A stretch of 64,000 nucleotides of DNA from Candidatus Borrarchaeum weybense (GCA_019057385.1 JAHQJS010000005.1:192799-256798), one strand, 5' to 3'. Positions 1 through 8,823 are shown, numbered from the stretch's first letter. Made by a program: numbers and translations. Notes: a model not told the origin generated them from the letters alone.

Positions 1-1
1 A

Positions 2-118
2 ATAGCGCCTCCAACAACAGAAACTCCTACTGCACCTCCAACGACACCTCCAGCAGGACCCCCAATAGCGCCTCCAACAACAGAAACTCCTACTGCACCT
101 CCAACGACACCTCCAGCA
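2..118 (+). repeat. 63-bp tandem repeat in coding sequence
   Basis: The sequence starting at base 2 (ATAGCGCCTCCAACAACAG) recurs at base 65 with a period of 63 bp, nearly identical at the DNA level. The period is 21 codons, so reading frame is kept and the repeat encodes the Pro/Thr units of the overlapping partial gene. The near-perfect DNA identity suggests recent duplication. More copies may lie to the left of the window. Confidence 0.9.
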
Positions 119-229
119 CCTGGAGAAGACCTTGTTGATGCAGGAATGGCGACAGTGGCCTCACTAAGATCAGAAATGTTAAATGAGTTAAGAAGACTCA
201 AAAAATATATGCAGAAACCACCTGCGTAA
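2..229 (+). CDS. C-terminal fragment of a Pro/Thr-rich repeat protein
   Basis: This open frame runs in from the left edge and stops at TAA (227-229), so only the last 75 residues are visible. The first part is a low-complexity Pro/Thr/Ala segment made of nearly two copies of a 21-residue unit. It is followed by a short charged tail with a probable helix (SEMLNELRRLKKYMQ). Pro/Thr-rich stretches of this kind usually act as flexible linkers in surface or scaffold proteins. No catalytic domain is visible and the function is unknown. The next gene, rpiA, is convergent. Confidence 0.6.
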   Translation: MAPPTTETPTAPPTTPPAGPPIAPPTTETPTAPPTTPPAPGEDLVDAGMATVASLRSEMLNELRRLKKYMQKPPA

Positions 230-307
230 TCTTCTTCTCTATTTTTTGGATTTTTACAAAAATACTTACAAAAAGCATGCGTCTACGTTTCTTTTGCTAA
301 TTTTTAA

Positions 308-994
308 TTAAAGTTTTGTTAATGTTTTTACGCCTTTTTCTGAGCCTACGTAGACTATATCAGCCATATTTACGAACAAACCGTTTTCAATTACGCCTGG
401 AATTGCGTTTAGTTGTTTTTCCATTTTACTATAATCTCTAATTCTTAGATCAAATATATCGATGATAAAATTGCCATTGTCTGTTACTACAGGTCCAAGT
501 TTTCTATTACTCATTCGAACTTGAGGAATACCAAATTCTTTGAGTTGATTAAGTACAGTTGACTTCGCGAAAGGAAGAACCTCAAGAGGAAGAGGGGCGA
601 TTTCTCCTAGGGTTTTAACAAGTTTGCTTTCATCCACTAAAATCGCGAGAAGTTTTGCAGCACTCCCAACAATTTTTTCTTTAGTAAGTGCAGCACCTCC
701 ACCTTTTATGAGATTCAAATTAGGATCTACTTCATCAGCTCCATCAACAGCTAGCGCTAAAGATGGGTGCTCATCTAAGGTAGTTAAACGAATGCCTGAA
801 GAGATACACAACTGTGCAGTTTCATATGAAGTTGGCACCGCCATAATATCTATCTCATCGTTTTTAATTCTCTGACCGATCAAATTTATGAGATGCATAA
901 CAGTTGAGCCACTGCCCATTCCAATGATCATTCCATCTTTGATTTGTTCAAGCGCAGCTTTTGCTGACATTTTTTTTAGTTCATCGCTGTCCAT
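308..994 (-). CDS. rpiA: ribose-5-phosphate isomerase A
   Basis: Interconverts ribose-5-phosphate and ribulose-5-phosphate, supplying ribose for nucleotides. At 228 aa the length is normal for RpiA. The family motifs are all present: GSGST at residues 27-31 (phosphate binding), DGADE at 84-88, and KGGGAALTKEK at 97-107, which holds the catalytic Glu (E106). The ATG start lies behind an AGAGGG Shine-Dalgarno sequence. The gene is convergent with the repeat-protein fragment and lies downstream of the PINc ATPase on the same strand, with a gap of about 70 bp. Cytosolic. Confidence 0.96.
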   Translation of the reverse strand: MDSDELKKMSAKAALEQIKDGMIIGMGSGSTVMHLINLIGQRIKNDEIDIMAVPTSYETAQLCISSGIRLTTLDEHPSLALAVDGADEVDPNLNLIKGGGAALTKEKIVGSAAKLLAILVDESKLVKTLGEIAPLPLEVLPFAKSTVLNQLKEFGIPQVRMSNRKLGPVVTDNGNFIIDIFDLRIRDYSKMEKQLNAIPGVIENGLFVNMADIVYVGSEKGVKTLTKL

Positions 995-1063
995 TTAAAA
1001 TGCCCTCTATTCGATTAACTTAGTTGAAGATATTCTCCGAAGATAAATACTCAAATGAAGGAT

Positions 1064-2914
1064 TTAATATTTTTTAGCAGAAATCCTTTTACCTTCTTGT
1101 AGCGTTCTAATAAGTCGTTTCCCATCCTTCGAGGTCTTTCTAATCCTACATATCCCCTTCTGTCCTATTTTAGCAGTAAGAAGTTGTTTTCCGTTAACAT
1201 AGAGAACCAACAACTCATTTGGGTGCTCTTGAGCCCTAATCATAATAAATTTCTTTTTTACCGAAATATCAATTGGAATCTTTTCCTCAGTTCCCATTTC
1301 ATCTATTTCACGAACCTCTATTCGAATACCTAATTGTTGTTCAATTTCTTTTATTTTTAGACCATTCTTTCCGATTATTTGGGGCACATATTCTTTAGTC
1401 GTTCGAACTATAATTCTGTTTTCTGAAAGCGGTTCTATTTCAAGAGGGGCGTAGGGTACATATCGTTCAAATACTGACAGAATAGTGTTTCGTTTTTCCT
1501 CAGATATCTTAGGGATAACTTTTTGTTTCTCTGTGGAACCGATGGGGATCACTACAACCTGTTCACCAAATGTGTAAAGTTCATAAAGCAGTTTATCTGT
1601 TTCAAAATCTTTTATTTCAATTATAGGCCTGGCAAGATCTGCTTCGAACATTCCACTTGGAACTTTAACAAGCATTTGTAAGTAATACACGCTAGTTATT
1701 CGGCCTGAATCCATATAGATTACAGTATCTACTATTTGTGGGATGACACCTAACTCCACCCGTCCAATAAGTCGTTGAATTGCATCTACAGGTCTAGAGG
1801 TATGTACAACGCCAAGCATACCGACTCCAGCCATTCGAAAATCTGCGAAGACTCGAAAGTCAACTGTACGTCTCATTTCATCGAATGCTACAAAGTCTGG
1901 CCTTATAAGAAGAAGTAATTCGGCAGCTTTTTCAAAATCACCACCCAATGGCGCGTATTGGGTGATTGTTGGCCCAACTTGAAGATCACGTGGCCTCTCA
2001 AGGGTCGCCACATTTTGCTTTTCTGCAAATAAATTTGCTATGGCTTGAACAAAAGTTGATTTTCCAGATCCTGGTCTTCCAGCGACAATAATTCCTTCTG
2101 CTTGCTCTTCAATTCTTTGTCTAAGTTTTTCCGATAAATCATAATCATCAATGGTCATTGTTACAATTGGGCGAACTATAGTGATTTCAGATCTATCAGA
2201 GAAAGGTGGGTGTGTTATAACAATACGATATTGTTGTAACTGAAGTACAGTAGCACCTGGTTCATCTATCTCAATAAAAGAACCTCTTTCAGTTTTCGCT
2301 CTCTCGATTAATTCCGTAGCAATATTCTGCAATTCGTTTCGTTTTAATGGAAGATCGCCAAATTTTTCAAGATACCAATTACCAGGTGTGCCTCTTTTCG
2401 CCATAGGGAGTACGCCTTCACGCAAATGAACAGACATTGTATCTCCTGTGAAAAAATCTTCAATTTGAATTTGTGATATTTCTTTCTTAGGCTTGACATA
2501 TTCTGTACGAATTCCGTCTATTTCTGCAACAAGAGCTTGGACCCTGTCGGAAGTAACTAACTTTGCATTGTTTTCTTTCGCTACTTGACGAATAAGTTCG
2601 TCGAGTTCGCCGCCCCTGGCCAATTTAATTTGTTCTAATCCAGGCCGTTCACCTATTATCTGAATGTCAAGAATATTATCAATAGCGTCAGCTACTTCTT
2701 TTAATTTCTTTATTTCATATAATCCTACATAACCTGTAGCCTTTCCAAGATTGGCTTGATATTCTAGCTCACTGAGGGCTACTCGCGGAATCAAAATTTC
2801 TGTTGGAATATCATATTTTCTATCTGCCAGTACCCCGCTAATGATAACAGACGTATCTGGAACGATTCTAATTGTCTCTTGAGAGGTTTCATCGAGATTC
2901 AAAGATCTCACCAT
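1064..2914 (-). CDS. PIN domain–PilT-type ATPase–KH protein
   Basis: 616 aa with a three-part architecture known from archaea. An N-terminal PIN nuclease-like domain contains PDTSVIISG near residue 18 and a later acidic position in TSDR. A central PilT/VirB11-like ATPase follows, with a Walker A motif (GRPGSGKST, around residue 280) and an acidic FDEMR motif. A C-terminal KH RNA-binding domain has the GKNG loop near residue 520, followed by a short basic tail. The family is thought to act on RNA, but its substrate is not established. No clear Shine-Dalgarno sequence precedes the ATG, so the transcript may be leaderless. The EndA-family gene lies immediately upstream on the same strand, which fits an RNA-processing context. 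Confidence 0.9.
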   Translation of the reverse strand: MVRSLNLDETSQETIRIVPDTSVIISGVLADRKYDIPTEILIPRVALSELEYQANLGKATGYVGLYEIKKLKEVADAIDNILDIQIIGERPGLEQIKLARGGELDELIRQVAKENNAKLVTSDRVQALVAEIDGIRTEYVKPKKEISQIQIEDFFTGDTMSVHLREGVLPMAKRGTPGNWYLEKFGDLPLKRNELQNIATELIERAKTERGSFIEIDEPGATVLQLQQYRIVITHPPFSDRSEITIVRPIVTMTIDDYDLSEKLRQRIEEQAEGIIVAGRPGSGKSTFVQAIANLFAEKQNVATLERPRDLQVGPTITQYAPLGGDFEKAAELLLLIRPDFVAFDEMRRTVDFRVFADFRMAGVGMLGVVHTSRPVDAIQRLIGRVELGVIPQIVDTVIYMDSGRITSVYYLQMLVKVPSGMFEADLARPIIEIKDFETDKLLYELYTFGEQVVVIPIGSTEKQKVIPKISEEKRNTILSVFERYVPYAPLEIEPLSENRIIVRTTKEYVPQIIGKNGLKIKEIEQQLGIRIEVREIDEMGTEEKIPIDISVKKKFIMIRAQEHPNELLVLYVNGKQLLTAKIGQKGICRIRKTSKDGKRLIRTLQEGKRISAKKY

Positions 2915-3018
2915 TATTCTGTCGTTAATAATTTTTTAATGAAGGGTTTAAACAAAAATTAAATTACAAAATCACATTTTCTCAAAAACTTAGTGTTACA
3001 GAAAATGTATTTGTTATT

Positions 3019-3687
3019 CTAAGATTTTTGAATGCCACCTTTGCCCGTTACATCCGATATTTGCTTTTTAACTGCAAGGTTGACTTGAGTACCTAAATAA
3101 TAGGTGACTTCGCCGACATTATCTACCACCGCCAGCACCAATTTTTTCCTTACATTGCGCGCTTGACGAGTAACGCTATCTAAAACATCAAGTTTAAAAG
3201 GAGTGCCCTCTACAACAATACAAACAAGATACGCTGCCTCATCCTTTCCTAAAACTCCTCCGCGAGGATATATCCTGTAGTGTATTGGGTCACCTAGTCC
3301 TGCCCTGACGATATATCCTCGTGATCGCAAATCACGATAAACCAAATATCTTGTCCAAATTTGTGGATCATTTTTTAGGAAATATGTCAGAAGTTTATCG
3401 AATGTGAACGCCTCATCCTCGTCATCAGTGGTTACATTTAATCTACTGCGTTCTACTAAGAGCAGGCTTTCAATAGGAGAGAGCAGCAATTTGCGATCTT
3501 CATCAAAGGAGCCATAATATCCATTTCCATAAATCACATCTGCCCCTTCCTCAACTATTACAGAATTGTCCTTTAATTTGCCGTCTTGGGTTGGATAAGG
3601 TTCTCTTTCTTCTTTCTCCTCTTCATTTATTGAAGTTTCATCGTTCGAATTAACCACAAAAGTCCCTCTTGCATTATTTGATCTCAT
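3019..3687 (-). CDS. tRNA-splicing endonuclease family protein (EndA-like, possibly non-catalytic)
   Basis: 222 aa. The C-terminal half matches the tRNA-intron endonuclease fold: YLVYRDLRSRGY, then IHYRIYPRG, then AAYLVCIV, then VRKKLVLAVVD. The Tyr of RIYPRG and the Lys of VRKKL correspond to two of the three catalytic residues. At the usual position of the catalytic His, just before the YLV strand, the sequence reads GKDEAAYLV, with Glu. The N-terminal ~95 residues are acidic and not recognised. This may therefore be the structural subunit of a heterotetrameric enzyme, or a divergent active form. The ATG at 3687 is preferred over an upstream in-frame TTG. Several intron-bearing tRNA genes lie in the same window. 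Confidence 0.85.
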   Translation of the reverse strand: MRSNNARGTFVVNSNDETSINEEEKEEREPYPTQDGKLKDNSVIVEEGADVIYGNGYYGSFDEDRKLLLSPIESLLLVERSRLNVTTDDEDEAFTFDKLLTYFLKNDPQIWTRYLVYRDLRSRGYIVRAGLGDPIHYRIYPRGGVLGKDEAAYLVCIVVEGTPFKLDVLDSVTRQARNVRKKLVLAVVDNVGEVTYYLGTQVNLAVKKQISDVTGKGGIQKS

Positions 3688-3751
3688 CAAAAGAGTTGCA
3701 ATAATACATTTTTAAAACTATTCAAATAAACCCTCTATTGGCGAGAATACT

Positions 3752-4306
3752 ATGTCTAGAATTCACCCATCGGAGTCTCCTGAAAATCTTGATAAAAAGA
3801 GCCAAATATTATGGAATAAACTAAAAGCATTTTTTACAGGTGCAAAAAATATCGTGATTATTGCCATTGGAAATGAAATGAGACGAGATGACGGGATAGG
3901 GATCGCGATTTTTAAAAAACTAAAAGATCTTGGCCCATTACCCTCACCATTTCTTCTTTTAAATACAGGTACGACTCCAGAAAACTTTATCCGCCCTATC
4001 GAAAGCTGGAATCCAAGCCATCTTTTAATTATAGATGCCGTTGATATGGGTGAAGAACCGGGTGAAATCGAACTCATTCAAATGGATGAAATTCATAACA
4101 TAACTGTTTCAACTCATAAGATGTCTCTTGCTCTCCTTAATAAGTATCTTATGAGCGAACTAAAATTAAAAATAAAGTTCCTTGGTATTCAAATAAAAGA
4201 TGTGTCTTTTGGGGAAGGTCTTTCGCCTGAACTAACGCAAATTCCTACGAGAGTTGCACAGCTTTTGAGGTCCATTTTAAATGAAATCACGCACCATCCA
4301 ATTTAA
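3752..4306 (+). CDS. hydrogenase maturation protease (HycI/HyaD family)
   Basis: 184 aa. The core starts at about residue 32 with IVIIAIGNEMRRDDGIG, the family's Ni-probing GN..(x)..DDG motif. It continues with LLIIDAVDMG (second Asp) and STHKMSL (His), so all three expected metal-binding positions are present. Members cleave the C-terminal tail of [NiFe]-hydrogenase large subunits after nickel insertion. No hydrogenase structural gene is in this window, so the substrate is inferred from the family only. The last four bases overlap the end of the convergent mtnA-like gene. Confidence 0.88.
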   Translation: MSRIHPSESPENLDKKSQILWNKLKAFFTGAKNIVIIAIGNEMRRDDGIGIAIFKKLKDLGPLPSPFLLLNTGTTPENFIRPIESWNPSHLLIIDAVDMGEEPGEIELIQMDEIHNITVSTHKMSLALLNKYLMSELKLKIKFLGIQIKDVSFGEGLSPELTQIPTRVAQLLRSILNEITHHPI

Positions 4307-5352
4307 GGAGCTTCTCTTAGTGCAGCTAAAGCTTCCTCAAATGGGGGATATATGACTCCCTTATCACAGATTAAAGCTGTGATTAGTTCAGGTGGTGTTA
4401 TATCGAAAGCGGGATTTAACACTGGCACATCATTAGGAACTATTTGTTGATCCCTACAAAATCTAACTTCCTTTGGGTCTCGCTGTTCGACAATGATATC
4501 TTCTAGTTTATGTACGAAATCAAAAGTAGTTATAGGAAGGGCTACGTAGAAAGGGATCTTGTGATGTTTTGTTAAAACCGCAAGCGCATATGTTCCGATC
4601 TTATTAAATACATGACCTGTAGATAAAACGCGATCAGCGCCAACAATTACACAATCTATAAGTTTCCGATAAATAAGTATCCCTGCGGCGTTATCTGGAA
4701 TAATAGTAATATTTACATCTTCCTGGGCGAGTTCAAATGCAGTGATTCTTCCTTGCAGAAAAGGTCTAGTCTCTGTAGCAAACACTTTTACATTTCTCCT
4801 TTTTTCAGAAGCAAGCGAAACTATCCCTTGAGCAGTTCCGTATTCACCGCTGGCTACTGCTAGTCCACCTGTGTGACAATGGATCAGAATGGTGAAATTA
4901 TCCTTTATGAGTTCAAGGCCATTTGCTGCAATCTGGAGATTCATTTTTCGGTCGTCATCTATTGCTAGTTCTGCTTCTCTCAAAATAAATGGTACAATTT
5001 CCTCTGTGGTTGAAAGTTTTGAAATGCCTTGTAAGACCTTATCAAGGACTAATGAAAGATTCACTGCTGTTGGACGTGCTTTTATTAGTTGGGCTGCTCC
5101 CTTTTTTAATTCAATTAGAAATTTATCAAAATCGACCGAGCCATAGCTTTTTTGTTTGATATGAAATGCATGCAGCACCAGTCCATATACGCCAGCAATA
5201 GCAATGGCTGGAGCCCCTCGGACAACCATGTTTTTTATGGCGCCTAGCACGTCTTCTAACTTTGAGCAAGTTACATATTCTAAAGAAGGCAGAGCGCGTT
5301 GATCTACAAAGATTAATGTTTTTGTGTCCTGTTTCCATTCAAATGGTTTCAT
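4303..5352 (-). CDS. mtnA: MtnA / ribose-1,5-bisphosphate isomerase family (aIF2B-like) sugar-phosphate isomerase
   Basis: 349 aa, full length for the family. Visible motifs are VVRGAPAIAIAG near residue 43, the catalytic-Cys segment ILIHCHTGGLAV around 155, and GADRV around 240 with the catalytic Asp. The closest functional match is methylthioribose-1-phosphate isomerase of methionine salvage. Archaeal relatives also isomerise 5-deoxyribose-1-phosphate or ribose-1,5-bisphosphate, and sequence alone does not decide between them. The gene overlaps the hydrogenase-protease gene tail-to-tail by 4 bp. Confidence 0.88.
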   Translation of the reverse strand: MKPFEWKQDTKTLIFVDQRALPSLEYVTCSKLEDVLGAIKNMVVRGAPAIAIAGVYGLVLHAFHIKQKSYGSVDFDKFLIELKKGAAQLIKARPTAVNLSLVLDKVLQGISKLSTTEEIVPFILREAELAIDDDRKMNLQIAANGLELIKDNFTILIHCHTGGLAVASGEYGTAQGIVSLASEKRRNVKVFATETRPFLQGRITAFELAQEDVNITIIPDNAAGILIYRKLIDCVIVGADRVLSTGHVFNKIGTYALAVLTKHHKIPFYVALPITTFDFVHKLEDIIVEQRDPKEVRFCRDQQIVPNDVPVLNPAFDITPPELITALICDKGVIYPPFEEALAALREAP

Positions 5353-5617
5353 ATATCTTCACAGTTCCCTTTTGAGATCAAAAACAAAAATTTTCCGATA
5401 ATTTTACTATTCTATTTTTTTCAAGTCGACTTAACCTATTAAATCTTAATTAGTCGCCCCGCTCTGGGGTGCTCCAGAAAAAATGGTGATCTCCTCAGTT
5501 TATGCCGAAAATTAGTAGAACTTCCACCTCTATTTAGAAAATGACAAAAAGAATTATCTTATTTCAGTTTCACCCCTCTCTCTCTTTTCTAAAAAGATTC
5601 TATGAGAAGTACTAAAT

Positions 5618-5998
5618 ATGGTGATTTATTGCGAGATTTGCTTCCAACCTTTCAAGAATTATAGAGGGTTGAGAATTCATAAGGGAAAAGTCCATAAGGA
5701 CATTCTAAATACAAGGAAAGCGGTTCTGCACAAAATTGACAGCCAGGCAGAAGAAATTAGGGGGCTTAAAGCAGTACTCTCAACTCTCATAAATGAAATA
5801 AAATCTCTAAGGGTGTTAGGTTTTTCATCTTCACATAATATTACACAAACGAATTATTTCTCAGCATCTCCTCCCACAAAACCTATGCTTTCAAATATCT
5901 CTATGCCACCAGTTGGAATGAATTACGGATGCGCTCATGGAGAATTAATGAGTGAGTTAAAATCTGTTTTAAAAGAACGTGAACTTGCATCTGCTTGA
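5618..5998 (+). CDS. small protein with an N-terminal C2H2 zinc finger
   Basis: 126 aa. Residues 5-26 fit a classical zinc finger, C-x2-C-x12-H-x4-H (C5, C8, H21, H26), with basic residues around the histidines. A predicted helical segment follows (about 30-65), then a Ser/Pro/Asn-rich middle and a short helical tail. One such finger could bind DNA or RNA, or mediate protein contacts; no target is evident. The ATG follows AGAAGT with normal spacing. The flanking genes are transcribed in the opposite direction. Confidence 0.7.
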   Translation: MVIYCEICFQPFKNYRGLRIHKGKVHKDILNTRKAVLHKIDSQAEEIRGLKAVLSTLINEIKSLRVLGFSSSHNITQTNYFSASPPTKPMLSNISMPPVGMNYGCAHGELMSELKSVLKERELASA

Positions 5999-6027
5999 TT
6001 CTGTATTATAATAGTCTTAATGGAAAC

Positions 6028-6849
6028 TCAACACAAGACTCGTGAATCTAATTCACAAATTATCCTACTTGCAGTTCTTAGTCGTTTTTTCAAAGTCTCA
6101 AAAAAGTATCGATTTCTAGTTTGTTGCTGAATCTCATAGTTTGGATAGAGTTTATTTTTTAATTGAATCATAACCTTAACCAGTTCCGAGAGATCTGATG
6201 AGGAAGTAGGGGGGCTATAAATCTTTTTTAGCGCATTTTCATCTTGAATCTGGATTTGCTTTAGCGCTAGTTCTATCACAGTCCTATATGCGTTTTCTAC
6301 AAGTGAATACACTTTATCATAAAAACCAATTATCTGGTTTAAATAGTCAGATATTCGTTGTGCAAGTAATTCAAATAATTTCATTGATTCAGAAACTCCA
6401 ATAATGCTGTTTAAAGAAAAATCGTAATTTGGAGCGGGACTATATTCTTCTAATTCTAAAGGAACTGGGCCAATGATCCCGCTTATTGTAAGAACATCTA
6501 TGGGACATTTTTTATCATTTATATCGCGTCCTAGGAAAAGATAAATGAGAGGACGATATAATGAAAGATACGAAGTAGATAAACTGTAAGGCTTGGCTTT
6601 ACTACATGGCAAAATAAGCAAAAATCGTCTCTTATGTGAGGGTGTATAATTCGTTAACACGAATTCAACAAAATTTTGAGTGCACGGATGTTTTATAGCT
6701 CTATATGCATCTGCAACTCTGTCTGTTTCGGAAATGTCGTCTATGAAGGCCCATGGATATTTTGGAAATAACTTTCGATATTCGAAAACAGGTATAGGTT
6801 CTCGCTGTTTGTTTACTCTATTTCCGCCCCAAACTAATTCATTTTTCAT
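6028..6849 (-). CDS. stand-alone archaeosine synthase core domain (DUF5591, ArcS-like)
   Basis: 273 aa. The central part carries the DUF5591/ArcS signature: LLILPCSKAKPYSLS around residue 80, followed by VLTISGIIGPVPLELEE and a PAPNYDF segment. In archaeosine synthesis ArcS adds lysine to preQ0 in the tRNA D-loop. Classical ArcS is longer, with TGT-like and PUA domains; here only the core is present with a helical C-terminus. Split versions that act with a separate TGT or the radical SAM enzyme RaSEA are known, which is the likely situation here. The ATG at 6849 is preferred over a TTG two codons upstream. The gfcR-like gene lies just upstream on the same strand. Confidence 0.75.
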   Translation of the reverse strand: MKNELVWGGNRVNKQREPIPVFEYRKLFPKYPWAFIDDISETDRVADAYRAIKHPCTQNFVEFVLTNYTPSHKRRFLLILPCSKAKPYSLSTSYLSLYRPLIYLFLGRDINDKKCPIDVLTISGIIGPVPLELEEYSPAPNYDFSLNSIIGVSESMKLFELLAQRISDYLNQIIGFYDKVYSLVENAYRTVIELALKQIQIQDENALKKIYSPPTSSSDLSELVKVMIQLKNKLYPNYEIQQQTRNRYFFETLKKRLRTASRIICELDSRVLC

Positions 6850-6893
6850 AAACAAACCAGAGAATTTAGTGTTTCTAGAATTGAGATTAATAA

Positions 6894-7682
6894 TTATGAG
6901 CGATTGCTGGGTAAATTAAGGATTGTCTCGATCTTCTCGTCAGGTAATATAATTTCCTCACGCCAGGAATCTCCAATAGCGACTAGAATAAAAAGTCCCA
7001 CCACATCTGACCCAGACTTTTTTACTATGTTTATTAAGGCTCGTTGTGTTTCTCCTGAGCGAACTACATCATCTACAACTAGAACTCTGTCTTTTCTTGA
7101 AAAGCTATATTTTGGGATATACAAAGACATCCTAGTTCCTGAAAAACTGGGAATATACGTTTCTTCCACAAATTCTTTAACGCCAACTTCTCTAACTCTT
7201 TTTGCAATCACTAAATCAACTTCCATTTCATTTGCAATATGGGTTCCGATCGGAATTCCATCTGCTGCCGCTGTTAAAACCTTTGTGATACCATCTTTAG
7301 CAAACTTTTGCGTTATAACTCGTGCAACATAGCGGAGCAATAGAGTATCACCTAATAACGATGTGTTATCAAAGTATCCGTTGTCAAATTTCAATCGATT
7401 TCTAACTTCTTTCACAAGGTCAATTTCATTTTCCAAAATTTTTAACATTTCCTCCGTACGATCCGCATTTGGTAAGACGTGACCTCTAATGTATCGATTT
7501 AATACTGTAATAGGAAGTGGACGTGGTGTTGAATCATTTTTAGACTCACCCCGTAATTGTGGTCTGACTTTCAGAATTTTTGATAGTTCTTCATAAGTCA
7601 TTCTTTTCTTAAGGATTTTTAAGAGTTCTATACATCGTAAACGGGCTTTTATTTGCTCTAATTGTGTTAAATTACCAGACAT
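6894..7682 (-). CDS. gfcR: GfcR-like transcriptional regulator (HTH + phosphoribosyltransferase-like domain)
   Basis: 262 aa. The N-terminal ~90 residues form a helix-turn-helix region (MTYEELSKILKVRP). The rest is a type I phosphoribosyltransferase-like domain with the PRPP loop VLVVDDVVRSGET near residue 212. Haloarchaeal GfcR is a transcription factor of this architecture that controls sugar metabolism; other members are annotated as OPRT-like proteins. Catalysis is not assured. The ATG follows AAAGGAGTG. A perfect inverted repeat sits between its TATA box and the Shine-Dalgarno sequence, consistent with autoregulation. Confidence 0.82.
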   Translation of the reverse strand: MSGNLTQLEQIKARLRCIELLKILKKRMTYEELSKILKVRPQLRGESKNDSTPRPLPITVLNRYIRGHVLPNADRTEEMLKILENEIDLVKEVRNRLKFDNGYFDNTSLLGDTLLLRYVARVITQKFAKDGITKVLTAAADGIPIGTHIANEMEVDLVIAKRVREVGVKEFVEETYIPSFSGTRMSLYIPKYSFSRKDRVLVVDDVVRSGETQRALINIVKKSGSDVVGLFILVAIGDSWREEIILPDEKIETILNLPSNRS

Positions 7683-7706
7683 TTACTGAAGCACTCCTTT
7701 GCTTTG

Positions 7707-7720
7707 TAACATTTTTGTTA
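7707..7720. promoter_or_regulatory. perfect inverted repeat TAACA-N4-TGTTA upstream of gfcR-like gene
   Basis: The 14 bp TAACATTTTTGTTA is an exact inverted repeat with 5-bp arms. It lies just downstream of a minus-strand TATA box (plus-strand 7721-7733) and about 25 bp upstream of the regulator's ATG. A site here would cover the transcription start region, so it could act as an operator for the adjacent regulator. No second copy was noticed in the window. Confidence 0.45.
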
Positions 7721-7889
7721 AAATATTTATAAGAATACAACTGAGTCTCCATAAAAATTGTATTAAATTAGTTAATTTGAGTATGGACTTTATAAATATG
7801 TTTGATATTCAAAACTAACTACTACGTGAAAATCGACAGTAGTAGGATCCTGCTTGAGTTGATCGCCTCGCTCCAGGAGGCTCCGAATG

Positions 7890-8384
7890 TTAAACAACTT
7901 TGTATATTCCATCATATAAAAGAGAAATATCTAAAACTCGTGCAAAAGATATTTGTAAGATTCGAGCGTCTCTATAGAGTTGAACTCTTGAAAATGCGGC
8001 CAGACCGACAACCAAAGGCCCTTTAAAACCAGGATCAATCAGTGCTTCCCTTAAAAAGAGCCCCATTCTATGAAGACTACTGCGTGGATTAATGATACCT
8101 ACTAAATCATCGGGCATTGTAAGAGATTCGTTAGTTTCTACAAGATAGAAGCCCTTTTGTAAAATCACAGCATCCTTATTATCCCATTCTTTTTGTTTTC
8201 GCTTAGGTAAATTGCGTCTCGAATTATCAAAATCGAGAACGCCCATATCATTTTCGAGAGTGAAAATAGTTCCTATAGTGCATTCAAAGCCACAAGGTTG
8301 GAGCTGTTTCTCTAAAGAAACATAATCTTGCACCAGTTGATGCTCAGTTATGAGTTCCTTAATTTTTAAATCTCCTAAGAACAA
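7890..8384 (-). CDS. dUTPase / dCTP deaminase superfamily protein
   Basis: 164 aa. Motifs of the dCTP deaminase–dUTPase family are present: NPRSSLHRMG around residue 95 and ALIDPGFKGPLVVGL around 113-127. The family removes dUTP or makes dUMP/dUTP for thymidylate synthesis. Bifunctional archaeal enzymes carry a catalytic Glu two to three residues after the GxI/L strand that follows the DPGFKG loop; this protein has Gly there (VVGL). A dUTPase is therefore more likely than a deaminase, though this is inference. Translation starts at TTG behind GGTGAT. Confidence 0.75.
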   Translation of the reverse strand: MFLGDLKIKELITEHQLVQDYVSLEKQLQPCGFECTIGTIFTLENDMGVLDFDNSRRNLPKRKQKEWDNKDAVILQKGFYLVETNESLTMPDDLVGIINPRSSLHRMGLFLREALIDPGFKGPLVVGLAAFSRVQLYRDARILQISFARVLDISLLYDGIYKVV

Positions 8385-8581
8385 ATTAGATCACCACAAA
8401 TTGACTTGATATCCCTAACTCAACAAATTTACTTGAATATCTAGCTACTATTACATAAAATGTCCACTTCCATAAACTTTTTAAAAAAGTATGATGTAAA
8501 CCTTTCTGCCTTAATAAAATAATAACTCCCTCTTTAGGTTCTTTGAACTGAGCATAATCCCTAAAAGGAATTATCTTAAGT

Positions 8582-8724
8582 GCCCTGGTGGTGTAGCACG
8601 GCCTTTAACGATTATCACCAAGTCGTTAGCTGATATCATTTGGGACTGTCACTCACTTATGTGCGTTTGATGCATAAGTTGGGCAATTCCCAGGACCCGG
8701 GTTCAAATCCCGGCCAGGGCGCCA
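8582..8724 (+). tRNA. tRNA-Asp(GTC) with two introns
   Basis: The acceptor GCCCTGG (8582-8588) pairs with CCAGGGC (8714-8720), followed by discriminator G and an encoded CCA (8722-8724). The anticodon loop CTGTCA carries GTC at 8648-8650. A D-loop intron (8605-8634, 30 nt) has a complete bulge-helix-bulge: central pairs CGGC/GCTG and an intron helix TAACGA/TCGTTA. A second intron of about 35 nt (roughly 8652-8686) follows position 37 and contains ACTTATG/CATAAGT; its exact splice sites fit the motif less well. Removal leaves about 75 nt. The T-arm CCGGG/CCCGG is intact. Confidence 0.9.
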
Positions 8725-8823
8725 TCCATTAAAACTCTAAGTAGTTACAGCGCATGGATAAACAGAAAAAAAAGATAGATACAAGGTATATAATCTCACT
8801 TACGGCCATTTACTAAATAGGAC

